Assembly: GCF_013409995.1 (NCBI RefSeq)
Contig: NZ_JACCBX010000013.1
Span: forward strand, 1 to 64,000
Origin: Neobacillus driksii
GTDB lineage: Bacteria; Bacillota; Bacilli; Bacillales; Cytobacillaceae
Reading direction: 5' to 3'
DNA: 64,000 bases
Part shown: one piece after another, positions 1 to 8,097 of the stretch
Layout of the letters: every line of letters begins with the position of its first letter
Position numbering within the stretch: the first letter of the stretch is position 1
Position numbers and translations under genes: made by a program
Notes under the pieces: generated by a model
Told to the model about the DNA's origin: nothing
Databases searched by the model: none
Seen by the model: the letters and a program-made list of their open reading frames with translations, nothing else

Positions 1-88
1 GGTGCAAGCACCTTAAGATTCGCTCGACTTGCATGTATTAGGCACGCCGCCAGCGTTCGTCCTGAGCCAGGATCAAACTCTCCAAGAA
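1..88 (-). rRNA. rrs: 16S ribosomal RNA, 5' end (partial)
   Basis: Read on the minus strand, the sequence holds the conserved bacterial 16S start: the AGAGTTTGATCCTGGCTCAG primer site (complement of about 62-81), then the conserved CGCTGGCGGCG and CATGCAAGTCGAGCG segments. By analogy with E. coli numbering, the mature 5' end falls near position 88. The gene runs off the left edge, so only the first 90 or so bases are present. Just upstream (about 140-185) lies the Bacillus-type pre-16S leader containing CTTTGAAAACTAAAC. Confidence 0.97.
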
Positions 89-213
89 AGTTGATTTAGC
101 TCATTTGTTACGTTAGCTAGTTTCTATAGAAGAAACTAATATTTTTTGTTGACGTTCTTGTTTGTTTAGTTTTCAAAGAGCAAATATTTCTTTCGCTCGT
201 AAGCGACTTTAAT

Positions 214-243
214 AATATAACACGAACCATTTAACAGTGTCAA
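214..243 (-). promoter_or_regulatory. rRNA operon promoter (proximal, P2-like)
   Basis: On the minus strand there is a -35 TTGACA (complement of 238-243), an 18-base spacer and a -10 TATATT (complement of 214-219), about 125 bases before the 16S start. The consensus match and the typical distance to the rRNA leader make this the likely main rrn promoter. Confidence 0.8.
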
Positions 244-252
244 TATTATTTT

Positions 253-311
253 TCAAAAAAAGAAAACCGTCACTCGCGAAAACTTTCATTCATTCGTTCG
301 CAGCGACGGTT
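253..311 (-). terminator. Strong intrinsic terminator between ygxA and the rrn promoter
   Basis: On the minus strand the arms at 297-311 and 265-280 pair over about 15 bp with one bulge (AACCGTCGCTGCGAA against its complement). A T-rich tail (complement of 253-264, TTCTTTTTTT) follows. It would stop ygxA transcripts before the proximal rrn promoter. Confidence 0.8.
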
Positions 312-314
312 ATT

Positions 315-343
315 AATATATCAAGTTTCTCAGAAAAGGTCAA
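315..343 (-). promoter_or_regulatory. Promoter-like site upstream of the terminator (P1-like)
   Basis: TTGACC (complement of 338-343), a 17-base spacer and TATATT (complement of 315-320) match sigma-A promoters. The expected start point lies near 308, inside the 5' arm of the following terminator hairpin, so productive transcription from it into the rRNA operon is doubtful. Confidence 0.5.
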
Positions 344-360
344 TAGGTTTTATTGTTTTT

Positions 361-1236
361 TTACAATAATTTTTTACTCACTTGATAACACCGATGATAA
401 ATACCATGTCCTTTTGTATCTAGACTAACAACGTCAATTAGTCCCTTTTCGATCAAGTACTCAATAAGTACCGCCAAATCAACAGAATAAGGGATTAAAT
501 CCTTCTCATTCTGGATCTCATTGAAGGACCAGTATTCTTTCATACTTAGAACTTCCAATAAGTGTGCACAACCCACTTTCGTACGAGAATGTATCATGAA
601 CTCACTGGCTAAAAATAATAACTCAAGTCTTTTTTCAATTGGCTCTTCGCTGTTTACAAGCTCTTCATATAATTTTACTATTTCAGGTTCTATTTGTTTA
701 ACCTGCTGCCAAACCGTTAATTCAGGATGAAGCCCATTTTCAATTACAGCAAGTCGCGCTAAGTGGTGAAGAGAATGAACAACATAATTATAGGCGTCAA
801 GATATTGTTTATTTTCAAAGAGGGCCTTTCCGTCGACATACCTTCTAATTAACTTAGCAAATTCTAACCCCATTTTTATCTTCCGTCCATTAAACGGAAA
901 TTCACGAAGCTCTGTTTTAAGATTTTCAATATACTCATTACGATCAAATAAGATTTTTGCGGTATGCAGCCATTCAAATATTTTTCGGTTCGTGCCTAAT
1001 AAAAGCCAATCCTTTAATTGGGCCTCCGTAATTATATGCATCGCTGCCTTGCTGTCATTATAAGTATAATGCTTTATTAATAACGGCTGTTCTCCCTCTT
1101 TTACAATAATTAAAAGGATAACATCAAAGGTGTCTGTAGTATGGCTTGATTTAAAGCTTTTTTCTATCATCAATACACCAAGGGTATTGGATTGACTAGC
1201 CCGTTCCTGATAAATGGGCCGAAGAATGTCTTTCAT
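361..1236 (-). CDS. ygxA: YgxA-like nucleotidyltransferase-fold protein
   Basis: A 291-residue cytoplasmic protein with no signal peptide or membrane segment. It matches the Bacillus YgxA family, which combines a nucleotidyltransferase-like N-terminal domain (roughly residues 1-115) with an alpha-helical middle and a C-terminal winged-helix-like segment (about 230-290). The biochemical role of the family is not established. The start is set by GGAGGAATG just before the ATG. It lies directly upstream of the rRNA operon on the same strand, exactly as ygxA precedes rrnD in B. subtilis, and a strong terminator separates the two. Identification rests on sequence character and gene order. Confidence 0.85.
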   Translation of the reverse strand: MKDILRPIYQERASQSNTLGVLMIEKSFKSSHTTDTFDVILLIIVKEGEQPLLIKHYTYNDSKAAMHIITEAQLKDWLLLGTNRKIFEWLHTAKILFDRNEYIENLKTELREFPFNGRKIKMGLEFAKLIRRYVDGKALFENKQYLDAYNYVVHSLHHLARLAVIENGLHPELTVWQQVKQIEPEIVKLYEELVNSEEPIEKRLELLFLASEFMIHSRTKVGCAHLLEVLSMKEYWSFNEIQNEKDLIPYSVDLAVLIEYLIEKGLIDVVSLDTKGHGIYHRCYQVSKKLL

Positions 1237-1384
1237 CCATCATTCCTCCATTTTTCTCGATAACTATTAGTTCGACAGTAATAATAAATCTCCTTCTTAT
1301 ATAGAAGACAAATTTCGACATTCTTTAACATAACATTTTTTCAGAAGATGTAAATATGGTATAGTTTGTCTAGGAGGGAGAATT

Positions 1385-1750
1385 ATGGCTAAATATTCAA
1401 GTAAAATAAATAAAATCCGCAGCTTTGCATTATCTTTAATATTTATCGGCTTTATAGTTATGTATGGCGGAATATACTTTCGCAACTCACCACTTATTAT
1501 GTCCATTTTCATGCTTTTTGGACTGTTATTTATTATTGCAAGTACAGTCGTTTACTTCTGGATCGGGATGTTATCAACTAAAACCATACAAGTAAAATGT
1601 CCAAGCTGTGGAAAACACACTAAAATGCTTGGGAAAGTGGATATGTGTATGTATTGCCGCGAACCTTTGACACTGGACCCAAATCTTGAAGGCAAAGAGT
1701 TCGATGAATCTTATAATAAAAAGTCAAATAACAAAAAGCCGATTTCTTAA
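1385..1750 (+). CDS. ygzB: YgzB family membrane protein (UPF0295) with zinc ribbon
   Basis: A 121-residue protein. Two hydrophobic helices (about residues 17-33 and 38-62) are followed by a cytosolic zinc-ribbon-like motif, CPSC...CMYC (four cysteines near residues 76-97), and a lysine-rich tail. The start has AGGAGGG seven bases upstream. It lies between ygxA and perR, convergent with perR, as in B. subtilis. The function is unknown; the zinc ribbon is inferred from the paired CxxC motifs. Confidence 0.88.
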   Translation: MAKYSSKINKIRSFALSLIFIGFIVMYGGIYFRNSPLIMSIFMLFGLLFIIASTVVYFWIGMLSTKTIQVKCPSCGKHTKMLGKVDMCMYCREPLTLDPNLEGKEFDESYNKKSNNKKPIS

Positions 1751-1760
1751 TCGGCTTTTT
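1733..1760. terminator. Bidirectional terminator between ygzB and perR
   Basis: The inverted repeat AAAAAGCCGAT / ATCGGCTTTTT has T runs on both strands and overlaps the ygzB stop codon. It serves the two convergent genes. Confidence 0.85.
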
Positions 1761-1770
1761 GTTTACAATA

Positions 1771-2208
1771 TTAATGTACTTCTTTACTTGTACACTCAGG
1801 ACATGTCCCGTAAATTTCCATACGATGATTATTCACTTTAAACCCGGTAACATGCGAAGCAAGTTGCTCCACTTCGTCTAACCCAGGATAATGGAAATCA
1901 ACAATTTTCCCACAGTTCTCACAAATAACATGGTAATGATGTGATGTGACAAAATCAAATCTGCTGGAAGCATCGCCATATGTTAATTCTTTAACTAAAC
2001 CTACCTCACGAAATACTCGTAAATTATTGTAAACTGTCGCCACACTCATATTAGGGAATTTTCCTTCAAGGGCTTTATAAATATCATCTGCTGTAGGATG
2101 TGACATCGAGTTTATTAAATATTCAAGTATCGCATGACGTTGTGGAGTTATACGTACTCCAGTTTCTTTTAAGGTTTCCAAAGCTTCTTTTAACTGATTC
2201 ATCGCCAT
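1771..2208 (-). CDS. perR: Peroxide-sensing Fur-family repressor PerR
   Basis: 145 residues, the same length and numbering as B. subtilis PerR. An N-terminal winged helix (about 1-85) precedes a dimerisation domain. The regulatory Fe/Mn ligands H37, D85, H91, H93 and D104 are all present, as are the structural zinc cysteines C96, C99, C136 and C139. In the known mechanism, iron-catalysed oxidation of H37/H91 by peroxide releases the repressor from DNA, derepressing oxidative stress genes. A PerR box lies between its promoter and the ribosome site, so autoregulation is expected. The neighbours ygzB and ygxA match the B. subtilis order. Confidence 0.97.
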   Translation of the reverse strand: MAMNQLKEALETLKETGVRITPQRHAILEYLINSMSHPTADDIYKALEGKFPNMSVATVYNNLRVFREVGLVKELTYGDASSRFDFVTSHHYHVICENCGKIVDFHYPGLDEVEQLASHVTGFKVNNHRMEIYGTCPECTSKEVH

Positions 2209-2236
2209 GCACCTCTATTCCAAAAATATTCTTAAA

Positions 2237-2283
2237 TTATAATTGTTATAATTAGTTTACTAAGGAATTAATACTTTTGTCAA
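2237..2283 (-). promoter_or_regulatory. perR promoter with PerR box
   Basis: On the minus strand: -35 TTGACA (complement of 2278-2283), an 18-base spacer, and -10 TAAACT (complement of 2254-2259). Just downstream is TTATAATTGTTATAA (2237-2251), one mismatch from the PerR consensus TTATAATnATTATAA and part of a perfect 8+8 inverted repeat. The position just after the -10 fits autorepression. Confidence 0.85.
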
Positions 2284-2313
2284 TATTGTAATATCATTAT
2301 TAGGCATTTGTTA

Positions 2314-2868
2314 TTATTTTTCTTGGTGTAACGTCTGCTCTTTTATCCCTACAGCATAATTAACATATCGAGCTGTTACAAATAAAAGGTCGGATAGCCG
2401 ATTTAAATAAGCCAACACAAGAGGATTGACATCCTCCCCCAATGAAACTGCACATCTTTCCGCTCTTCTCGCTGTTGTACGTGCAACATGGAAGGCCGCA
2501 CCAGCGGAATGTCCTCCTGGGAGAATAAAATTAGTCAGTTCTGGAAGGGATTCATTTAATTCGTCAATCTGCTTTTCCATTTCCTCAATATTACTGACAT
2601 TGAGAGACCACTTTACTTCCTTCCCTTTAGGGGTGGCAAGCTCCGCACCAACGTGAAAAAGATTTGTTTGTATTTTATGATACATATTCTCAATTAATTC
2701 TTTCTTTTGAAAAGATTCATCTTTTAAATAACTTAATGCAAGTCCAATCATTGAATTTGTTTCATCACAGGTCCCATATGCCTCAACACGTAAATCATTT
2801 TTCGCGACTCTTTGCCCATAAATTAATGATGTAGTTCCTTTGTCACCCGTTTTCGTATAAATCTTCAT
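2314..2868 (-). CDS. pduO: PduO-type ATP:cob(I)alamin adenosyltransferase
   Basis: 184 residues, full length for the PduO/YvqK family. It transfers the adenosyl group of ATP to cob(I)alamin to make coenzyme B12. Visible hallmarks are the N-terminal TKTGDKGTTSL nucleotide-binding stretch (residues 5-15), VEAYGTCDETNS (about 28-39), the TTARRAERC arginine motif (about 130-138) and NRLSDLLF near residue 155. No signal peptide. The start follows GGGGGATA. It stands alone after perR; no B12-dependent enzyme is seen nearby and no cobalamin riboswitch could be recognised upstream. Confidence 0.93.
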   Translation of the reverse strand: MKIYTKTGDKGTTSLIYGQRVAKNDLRVEAYGTCDETNSMIGLALSYLKDESFQKKELIENMYHKIQTNLFHVGAELATPKGKEVKWSLNVSNIEEMEKQIDELNESLPELTNFILPGGHSAGAAFHVARTTARRAERCAVSLGEDVNPLVLAYLNRLSDLLFVTARYVNYAVGIKEQTLHQEK

Positions 2869-2984
2869 ATTCTATCCCCCCAATTATTCTTTGTTTTAAA
2901 ATATGTACCCCATTTGTTTATTTCAATCATATCACCTATTGGGCTGCCGATAAAATATGAAACAAAGCGGTGACAATCATTCCA

Positions 2985-3010
2985 TAAAAAAAAGGGTCGA
3001 TTACCGACCC
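2985..3010 (-). terminator. Intrinsic terminator after the broken MBL gene
   Basis: Minus-strand GGGTCG-GTAAT-CGACCC is followed by a run of eight or nine T. It lies downstream of the minus-strand gene ending at 3140. Confidence 0.8.
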
Positions 3011-3139
3011 ATCAAGTTTTATCTGAGGAGGTATGCCCTAATAGAATGATATTCAAATTACATTCGTTTGCATTGGACAAATGCCTTTTCTATAGAAAAT
3101 AGGCTGACTTTTGTTGTAATAATACAAATTACTTTAGAT

Positions 3140-4125
3140 TTATGGATTAATTACGAGTCCATCTTCAGCAGCTATAATTTCCCCTTTGAAACCTGCATCT
3201 GAAAATACTTTTGATACACTCATTTTATCTACATTCCCCAGACCAATACGGGTTAAGACAACTTTTTTAACTTTTGAATCTGCCACCATTTTAGCAAGAT
3301 CTTCTATGGTGGCATGAGATTGCATTAAACCATTCTTTAAATTTTCCCGTGCTTGTTCAGGTACAAATGAGAAATCACTCGTTAGCATTCCATCAAACAC
3401 TAGGATTTCTGCATTCTTTGCAAAAGAAGCGAAATTTGCAGAATAGGTTAAATCACCTGAAACCACTACACTCTTTCCCTTCGCATCAAAACGATAGGCA
3501 TAGGTGGGAACCGTATGAGGGACAGGGATAGATGTTATATTAACACGATCGAGTTCAAAATTATATTTATCCTCTGTAAAATCATTAATATTTACATTTG
3601 TCAGAATCCCATCCTTTGGCCAGCCTAAACCAGCACGATACTCCAAATCTGCTCTAAAAAAATTCACAGTTGTATCATAAAGCTCTTGGACTTGAGGACC
3701 GATAGATTAAGGGAACGCCTGCCAGTTGGTCCTTGCCAGCCATCAATAAATAGGTTCCAAAAGTCCCCATTATGATCCACATGTTGATGTGTAAACAACA
3801 TATTTGTAATTTTTTCGGCAGGCAGCCCGAGCTTTAATAGAGTGCTAGTCGTATTAGCGCCACTGTCCACTAAGAAGTATTTATCTTTAAATTGAACTAA
3901 TGTACTTGGAGCTCCATGGCCAACCTCCGTTTTGGGATTACCTGACCCAACGATTACAACTCGAAAACCGTTAGGAACTGTTTCAAACACTCTGGTCGTA
4001 TTCGTTTGAGAACTATCAGTTTTATCTTGATGTGGTTTTTTATCAACAGAAGCAGATTTACTTTGACCGCAGCCACTAATTAACATAACGATTAATAAAA
4101 CAAACAATAGAATTTTTCTGCTCAT
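3140..4125 (-). pseudogene. Metallo-beta-lactamase-fold lipoprotein, frameshifted
   Basis: Two reading frames together make one MBL-fold hydrolase of about 328 residues. The first part (3664-4125) starts with a lipoprotein signal ending in LISGC and contains the metal motif HQHVDH. The second (3140-3667) continues in another frame with the rest of the fold (VSGD, SHAT segments). Translating across the junction gives SLNL then IGPQVQELYD with one base missing near 3704-3705, so a single-base deletion in a codon of type CTN explains the break. The intact protein would be an exported, membrane-anchored zinc hydrolase of unknown substrate. A sequencing error cannot be excluded. Confidence 0.8.
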
Positions 4126-4200
4126 GTATTCGCCTCTCCTACTATAAATTAGTATCCATTACTAAATTGTTCCAAAAAGAAATAATAAGAAAACATAACA

Positions 4201-4241
4201 ACAAAGCCCACCGCCGACATTAATAGTAAGGCGGGCTTTGT
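4201..4241 (-). terminator. Hairpin terminator after the MFS gene
   Basis: ACAAAGCCCaCCGCC (4201-4215) pairs with GGCGGGCTTTGT (4230-4241), with one bulge. It lies 20 bases past the minus-strand gene ending at 4261. The tail is only moderately T-rich. Confidence 0.65.
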
Positions 4242-4260
4242 TACTATTTACAAATTAAAA

Positions 4261-5514
4261 TTATACTTGGACACTAGTTTTAGCATCTTGATCTGGAGTC
4301 AATTTAACTTTAGCTGGCGCTGTTTCCTTATAGAGGAAACACAAAATAAATGCAAGAGCACCTGCAGCAGCCGCTACGTATAATGGTGTTTGAATCCCAT
4401 AAATATCAGCTAAAGCACCATTCACCATTGGATTTAAGAATCCTCCGATTAACTCTCCAATTCCGATTGTTAAACCGATAGCAAGACCCGAGTATTGTAA
4501 TGGCACAGACTCAACTGGAATGACGGACATGGACATACCGATTACACCAGAACCAGCAGAGCCTATGAATAATAGAAGCATCATTAATGGTATGGAATCG
4601 ACGAAAACAATAGATAGTGGAATGAGTATTAACAATAGTCCAGAAACTAATGAAGCTGGTTTACGACCGGTACGCTCCGAAAGTGTTGGGATTAAGAAAC
4701 CGAAGATGGCATACCCCACCCCAAATGAAGCCATTACAAAACTCATCGTTGTTTCAGATAATCCTTTTGCTTGTACTAAATAGGTTGGTCCAAAAATTTG
4801 AAATGCCATTAGTGTTGTCATCACTAAACTAAAAATAACAATTGATAACCAAATATTACGGTGCTTAAGGACATCTTTTACTTTAATCTTTTCAGTCGAT
4901 TTTGTAGCATGCATAGCATGGAACTTCACTGGATCAGGATTTTTTACGGATTTAAGAATCACAAGGCTTAAAATAAGCCCTGGGATAATTGTTAAATAGA
5001 AAGCCGTATGCCAATCAAAATTTGTTGCTAAAGCAACGATTACGACAGGCGCTAAAATACTTCCGAATAATGCGTTACTAGTATTCATGGTGAAACCTAG
5101 GTTGAATCCTTTACGACCCTTAGAGGATTCCATTGCTAAAATCGATTGAGTTTGTGGAATCAGCGGACCTTCTACGATCCCCATTAATAAGCGAAGTACG
5201 AATAACATCGCAAATGATTGTGCTAAACCGTGCATTAATGACACAACTGAGAATGCCAGTACCAAAACTGCTAACATTGATTTCTTACTTTTAACTTTAT
5301 CTGAAATAAATCCACCTAACGGACCAGAAACTGACCAAGTTAACGCAAGAGCTGCTCCAAGTAATCCTAATTGCGTGTAGTTTAGTCCTAAATCTACGGA
5401 AATCATTGGGAATAAATAGTTAATTGCTAAACGGTCAAAGAAAACGAATCCGATTGTGAAGAAGACGATTAGTACTAACTTATTTTCATAAGTCCAAAAC
5501 CTTTTATTTTTCAT
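4261..5514 (-). CDS. MFS transporter, last gene of the catabolic cluster
   Basis: About 417 residues with twelve hydrophobic helices and the major facilitator pattern, including GGFISDKVKSKKS after helix 2 and RTGRKPASL between helices 8 and 9. It resembles anion:cation symporter-like permeases for organic acids. The ATG at 5514 is preferred over the in-frame GTG at 5526 because the GTG sits inside the GGAAGGG ribosome site. It is the last gene of the minus-strand accessory cluster but is separated from the preceding hydrolase gene by over 400 bases, so it may have its own promoter. The substrate is unknown; uptake of the cluster's growth substrate or product export are both possible. Confidence 0.85.
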   Translation of the reverse strand: MKNKRFWTYENKLVLIVFFTIGFVFFDRLAINYLFPMISVDLGLNYTQLGLLGAALALTWSVSGPLGGFISDKVKSKKSMLAVLVLAFSVVSLMHGLAQSFAMLFVLRLLMGIVEGPLIPQTQSILAMESSKGRKGFNLGFTMNTSNALFGSILAPVVIVALATNFDWHTAFYLTIIPGLILSLVILKSVKNPDPVKFHAMHATKSTEKIKVKDVLKHRNIWLSIVIFSLVMTTLMAFQIFGPTYLVQAKGLSETTMSFVMASFGVGYAIFGFLIPTLSERTGRKPASLVSGLLLILIPLSIVFVDSIPLMMLLLFIGSAGSGVIGMSMSVIPVESVPLQYSGLAIGLTIGIGELIGGFLNPMVNGALADIYGIQTPLYVAAAAGALAFILCFLYKETAPAKVKLTPDQDAKTSVQV

Positions 5515-5958
5515 TAAATAAGACACCCTTCCTTAAAATCACGTATTGTTATAGCGATTAAACAAATCATTAAAATACGTAGATACCGAGTTGATTAATA
5601 GAAATTTACAATCATCTGGATTTCTAGGATTAATAAGCGTGACTACCTTTCTATAATGTTCGTCCCCTATTGATATCCAAGAAATAGGAATATATAATGT
5701 GGTGTTCTAGAAGTAAAATTCCGAAGATTTGGAATATTTTCGGCAGTCTCGTTCCTTTAAACCATAATGTTATGATTTAAACTTATATAACTTTTTATAT
5801 AATGCCAATGGCCACCCCCTTTGGGCTAATCATCAGCATTATTAATAATGAACCTACATATGAAACGGAAGTGACCAAAAGCAATGCCTGCGGATTCTGC
5901 CTCGTGATCACTTCCCTAGAAATCTATTAACGTATTAAAGACTACGTGAAATTCTTTA
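5515..5958. other. Gene-free stretch with inverted repeats
   Basis: No convincing coding sequence. A pair of nested inverted repeats, ATTCC/GGAAT (5718-5735) and CCGAA/TTCGG (5721-5743), could be an operator for the MFS gene. A long-loop hairpin GGAAGTGA/TCACTTCC (5867-5915) follows the hydrolase gene on the minus strand and may be a weak terminator. Confidence 0.4.
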
Positions 5959-6882
5959 CTAAGACCTTAAAAAATCACCTGTACGTTTATAAATGTCTTT
6001 GTACTCATCAAGGTGCGTGAATTTGCCTAAGAAGCCATGAGTCGCCCCTTCATATCTTATTAATTCTGCATGGACACCGCATTTTTTTAAATTCTTCGCA
6101 AATAGTTCCCCTTCATCTCTGAATGGATCATATTCTGCTGTAATGACAAGAGCTGCTGGCATCTTTTCTAAATTTTCTTCTCGAATCGGTGAAACAAGGG
6201 GATTATCGGTATCCACATTCCCCAAAAGATAGAAGGAGTTAATTTCTGCTAATTGATCGCTCTCTACGAAAAATCCTTTTCCATTTTCCACTAACGATGG
6301 GTAACGCAATTCGCTAAAGTCAAGGTCTAGAGATGGATAAAATAGTACTTGCTTCGTAATAGTAAATTCCTTTTTATCGCGAGCCATTAAAGAAACTGCA
6401 GCCACTAAATTGCCACCAGAACTATCCCCTGCGACTGCGAGATTTTTCCCATCCCATTTTAATTCTTCCTGATGCTCTGCTGCCCATTTCGTTACATTGT
6501 AGCAATCTGCTAATGCTGCCGGATATGGATGTTCGGGCGCAAGACGGTAACCAACTGAAATGACTTTATAGCCAGATTCCTTACAAATGGGGCGGACTAC
6601 TTCATCATGACTTTCTAAAGTTCCCGACATAAATGCGCCGCCATGGAAATACATGAGAATTGGATAAGAATCTGATTCTTCGGGCGTATATATTCTGACT
6701 GGAATATCTGCTTCAGCAGTTGGGATCGTTCTTTCTTCGACATCATAAACCTGCACGCGCTGTTCAACCGGTAAAACAGGTGCATCGAACATTTTTCTAT
6801 GTTCTTCTGGAATGAGTTTTGGCTTAGGATCGGATTTTGGAATGAAATCCAATATTTTTTTTATCTCTGGATGTACAAGCAT
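5959..6882 (-). CDS. Alpha/beta hydrolase, hormone-sensitive-lipase family
   Basis: 307 residues. It carries the oxyanion-hole motif HGGAF (from residue 80), the nucleophile motif GDSSGG with S154, an acid D252 in AEYDPFRDEG and H282 in THGF: a complete catalytic triad of the HSL / acetyl esterase family (alpha/beta-hydrolase fold 3). No signal peptide, so it is cytoplasmic. The start has CGGAGG eight bases upstream. It lies between a monooxygenase and a transporter on the same strand, suggesting it cleaves an ester intermediate of the pathway; the real substrate is unknown. Confidence 0.92.
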   Translation of the reverse strand: MLVHPEIKKILDFIPKSDPKPKLIPEEHRKMFDAPVLPVEQRVQVYDVEERTIPTAEADIPVRIYTPEESDSYPILMYFHGGAFMSGTLESHDEVVRPICKESGYKVISVGYRLAPEHPYPAALADCYNVTKWAAEHQEELKWDGKNLAVAGDSSGGNLVAAVSLMARDKKEFTITKQVLFYPSLDLDFSELRYPSLVENGKGFFVESDQLAEINSFYLLGNVDTDNPLVSPIREENLEKMPAALVITAEYDPFRDEGELFAKNLKKCGVHAELIRYEGATHGFLGKFTHLDEYKDIYKRTGDFLRS

Positions 6883-6989
6883 TTACGAAAACCTCCGTAT
6901 TTCGATCCGTCGCTTATTTGATTAGTTAAGCAACGGAATATTCCTATTCTAGTTAATCTTCTGATATTTCTTCGTAATATTAGATTAGA

Positions 6990-8084
6990 TTACTTATTTT
7001 CAAAGAATTCTTTTTCCGGGAAAAAGGTATCTTCTTTGTCATTATGGAACTGGCGAGATAAATTTTGGAATAAATGGCAAACTGGTTTTCTTAGAGTCTC
7101 ATACTTTTGTAACGCTTCTGCAACAGTTGCAGCTCCAAGTAAACATTCGACCAATATCCCTCCATCTTGAATCGCCATATTTGCTCCTTGACCTTGGTTA
7201 TGAAGCATCGAGTGTGCAGCATCCCCTAGCAGAGTGATGCATTCATTGCTCCACTGTTGGACTGGATCAATATCATATAGTGCGCGAACATCCCAATGAT
7301 CAATATTTTCTGCAATCTTCTGGAAGTCAGGATGGAAGTTCTTTAATTGATTGAGCATGTCTTCTTTCGGCACTTTTGGTCTACCAGTTCGGTCATGGTG
7401 TGGAACTGTAATATCGACGGAAACTTGTTTCCTATATTTTAACGGCAGTAGATATAAATTCACTTTATCAGTCGCGACAATTCGGAGTGTGTCACCAGTA
7501 GCTAACCCATATGTTTCATCCTCATTAACAAGAGCACGATAGGCATGATAGCTGTGGAAAACTGGCTCAGCTTGACTGAAAAATAGATTGCGGGTAAGAG
7601 AACGAATACCATCTGCACCAATGACCAAATCGGCTTCCACTTTTACACCATTTTCAAACTCGATTTCTGCATAATCTCCATGGCGGACAATGTTTTTACA
7701 CTTGTGATTCAAATGTAGGTATTCTGTTGGTATGGCATTGATTAGCGTGTCGAGACAGTCTGCGCGATGAATTAATCTCGCCCATCTTTCATTAGGGTCA
7801 TTTGTTAAATCAGGCCATTGTTCCTTAAGTAACACTTCTGCCTGATCTGAAAGGATCTCTATTTGGACACTTTTATGAGTTACTCTTTCGATTTCTTCCT
7901 GAAGCCCCCATTTTGTGAAATAATGGATGGATGGCGGACGCAAACCGATACCTGCACCAACCTCAGTTATAGCTGCTGCTTGCTCATAGACATTGACATT
8001 AAAACCTGCATGACGTAAGGCCACCGCTGCTGACGCCCCACCAATACCAGCACCAAGAATAGCAATTCTTAAATTTGATTTCAT
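6990..8084 (-). CDS. FAD-dependent aromatic monooxygenase
   Basis: 364 residues of the group A flavoprotein hydroxylase family, which hydroxylates aromatic acids with NAD(P)H and O2 (salicylate, 3-hydroxybenzoate and 6-hydroxynicotinate hydroxylases). Seen: the N-terminal Rossmann motif GAGIGG (about 11-16), the GADGIRS motif (about 156-162) and LLGDAAHSM with GQGANMA (about 284-302) that bind FAD. The second ATG at 8084 is chosen because TAGGAGGG lies only two bases before the first ATG at 8090 but eight before the second. It is 13 bases behind an aromatic-acid transporter gene, which supports an aromatic substrate. Confidence 0.9.
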   Translation of the reverse strand: MKSNLRIAILGAGIGGASAAVALRHAGFNVNVYEQAAAITEVGAGIGLRPPSIHYFTKWGLQEEIERVTHKSVQIEILSDQAEVLLKEQWPDLTNDPNERWARLIHRADCLDTLINAIPTEYLHLNHKCKNIVRHGDYAEIEFENGVKVEADLVIGADGIRSLTRNLFFSQAEPVFHSYHAYRALVNEDETYGLATGDTLRIVATDKVNLYLLPLKYRKQVSVDITVPHHDRTGRPKVPKEDMLNQLKNFHPDFQKIAENIDHWDVRALYDIDPVQQWSNECITLLGDAAHSMLHNQGQGANMAIQDGGILVECLLGAATVAEALQKYETLRKPVCHLFQNLSRQFHNDKEDTFFPEKEFFENK

Positions 8085-8097
8085 AAACATTTCCCTC

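Noticed and set aside
237..428. 63-codon plus-strand frame
   Set aside because: It covers the rrn promoter/terminator region and the antisense of ygxA; composition and context argue against coding.
2869..3139. Possible cobalamin riboswitch upstream of pduO
   Set aside because: No B12-box or matching secondary structure was recognised; the stretch holds a terminator for the gene on its right and unstructured DNA.
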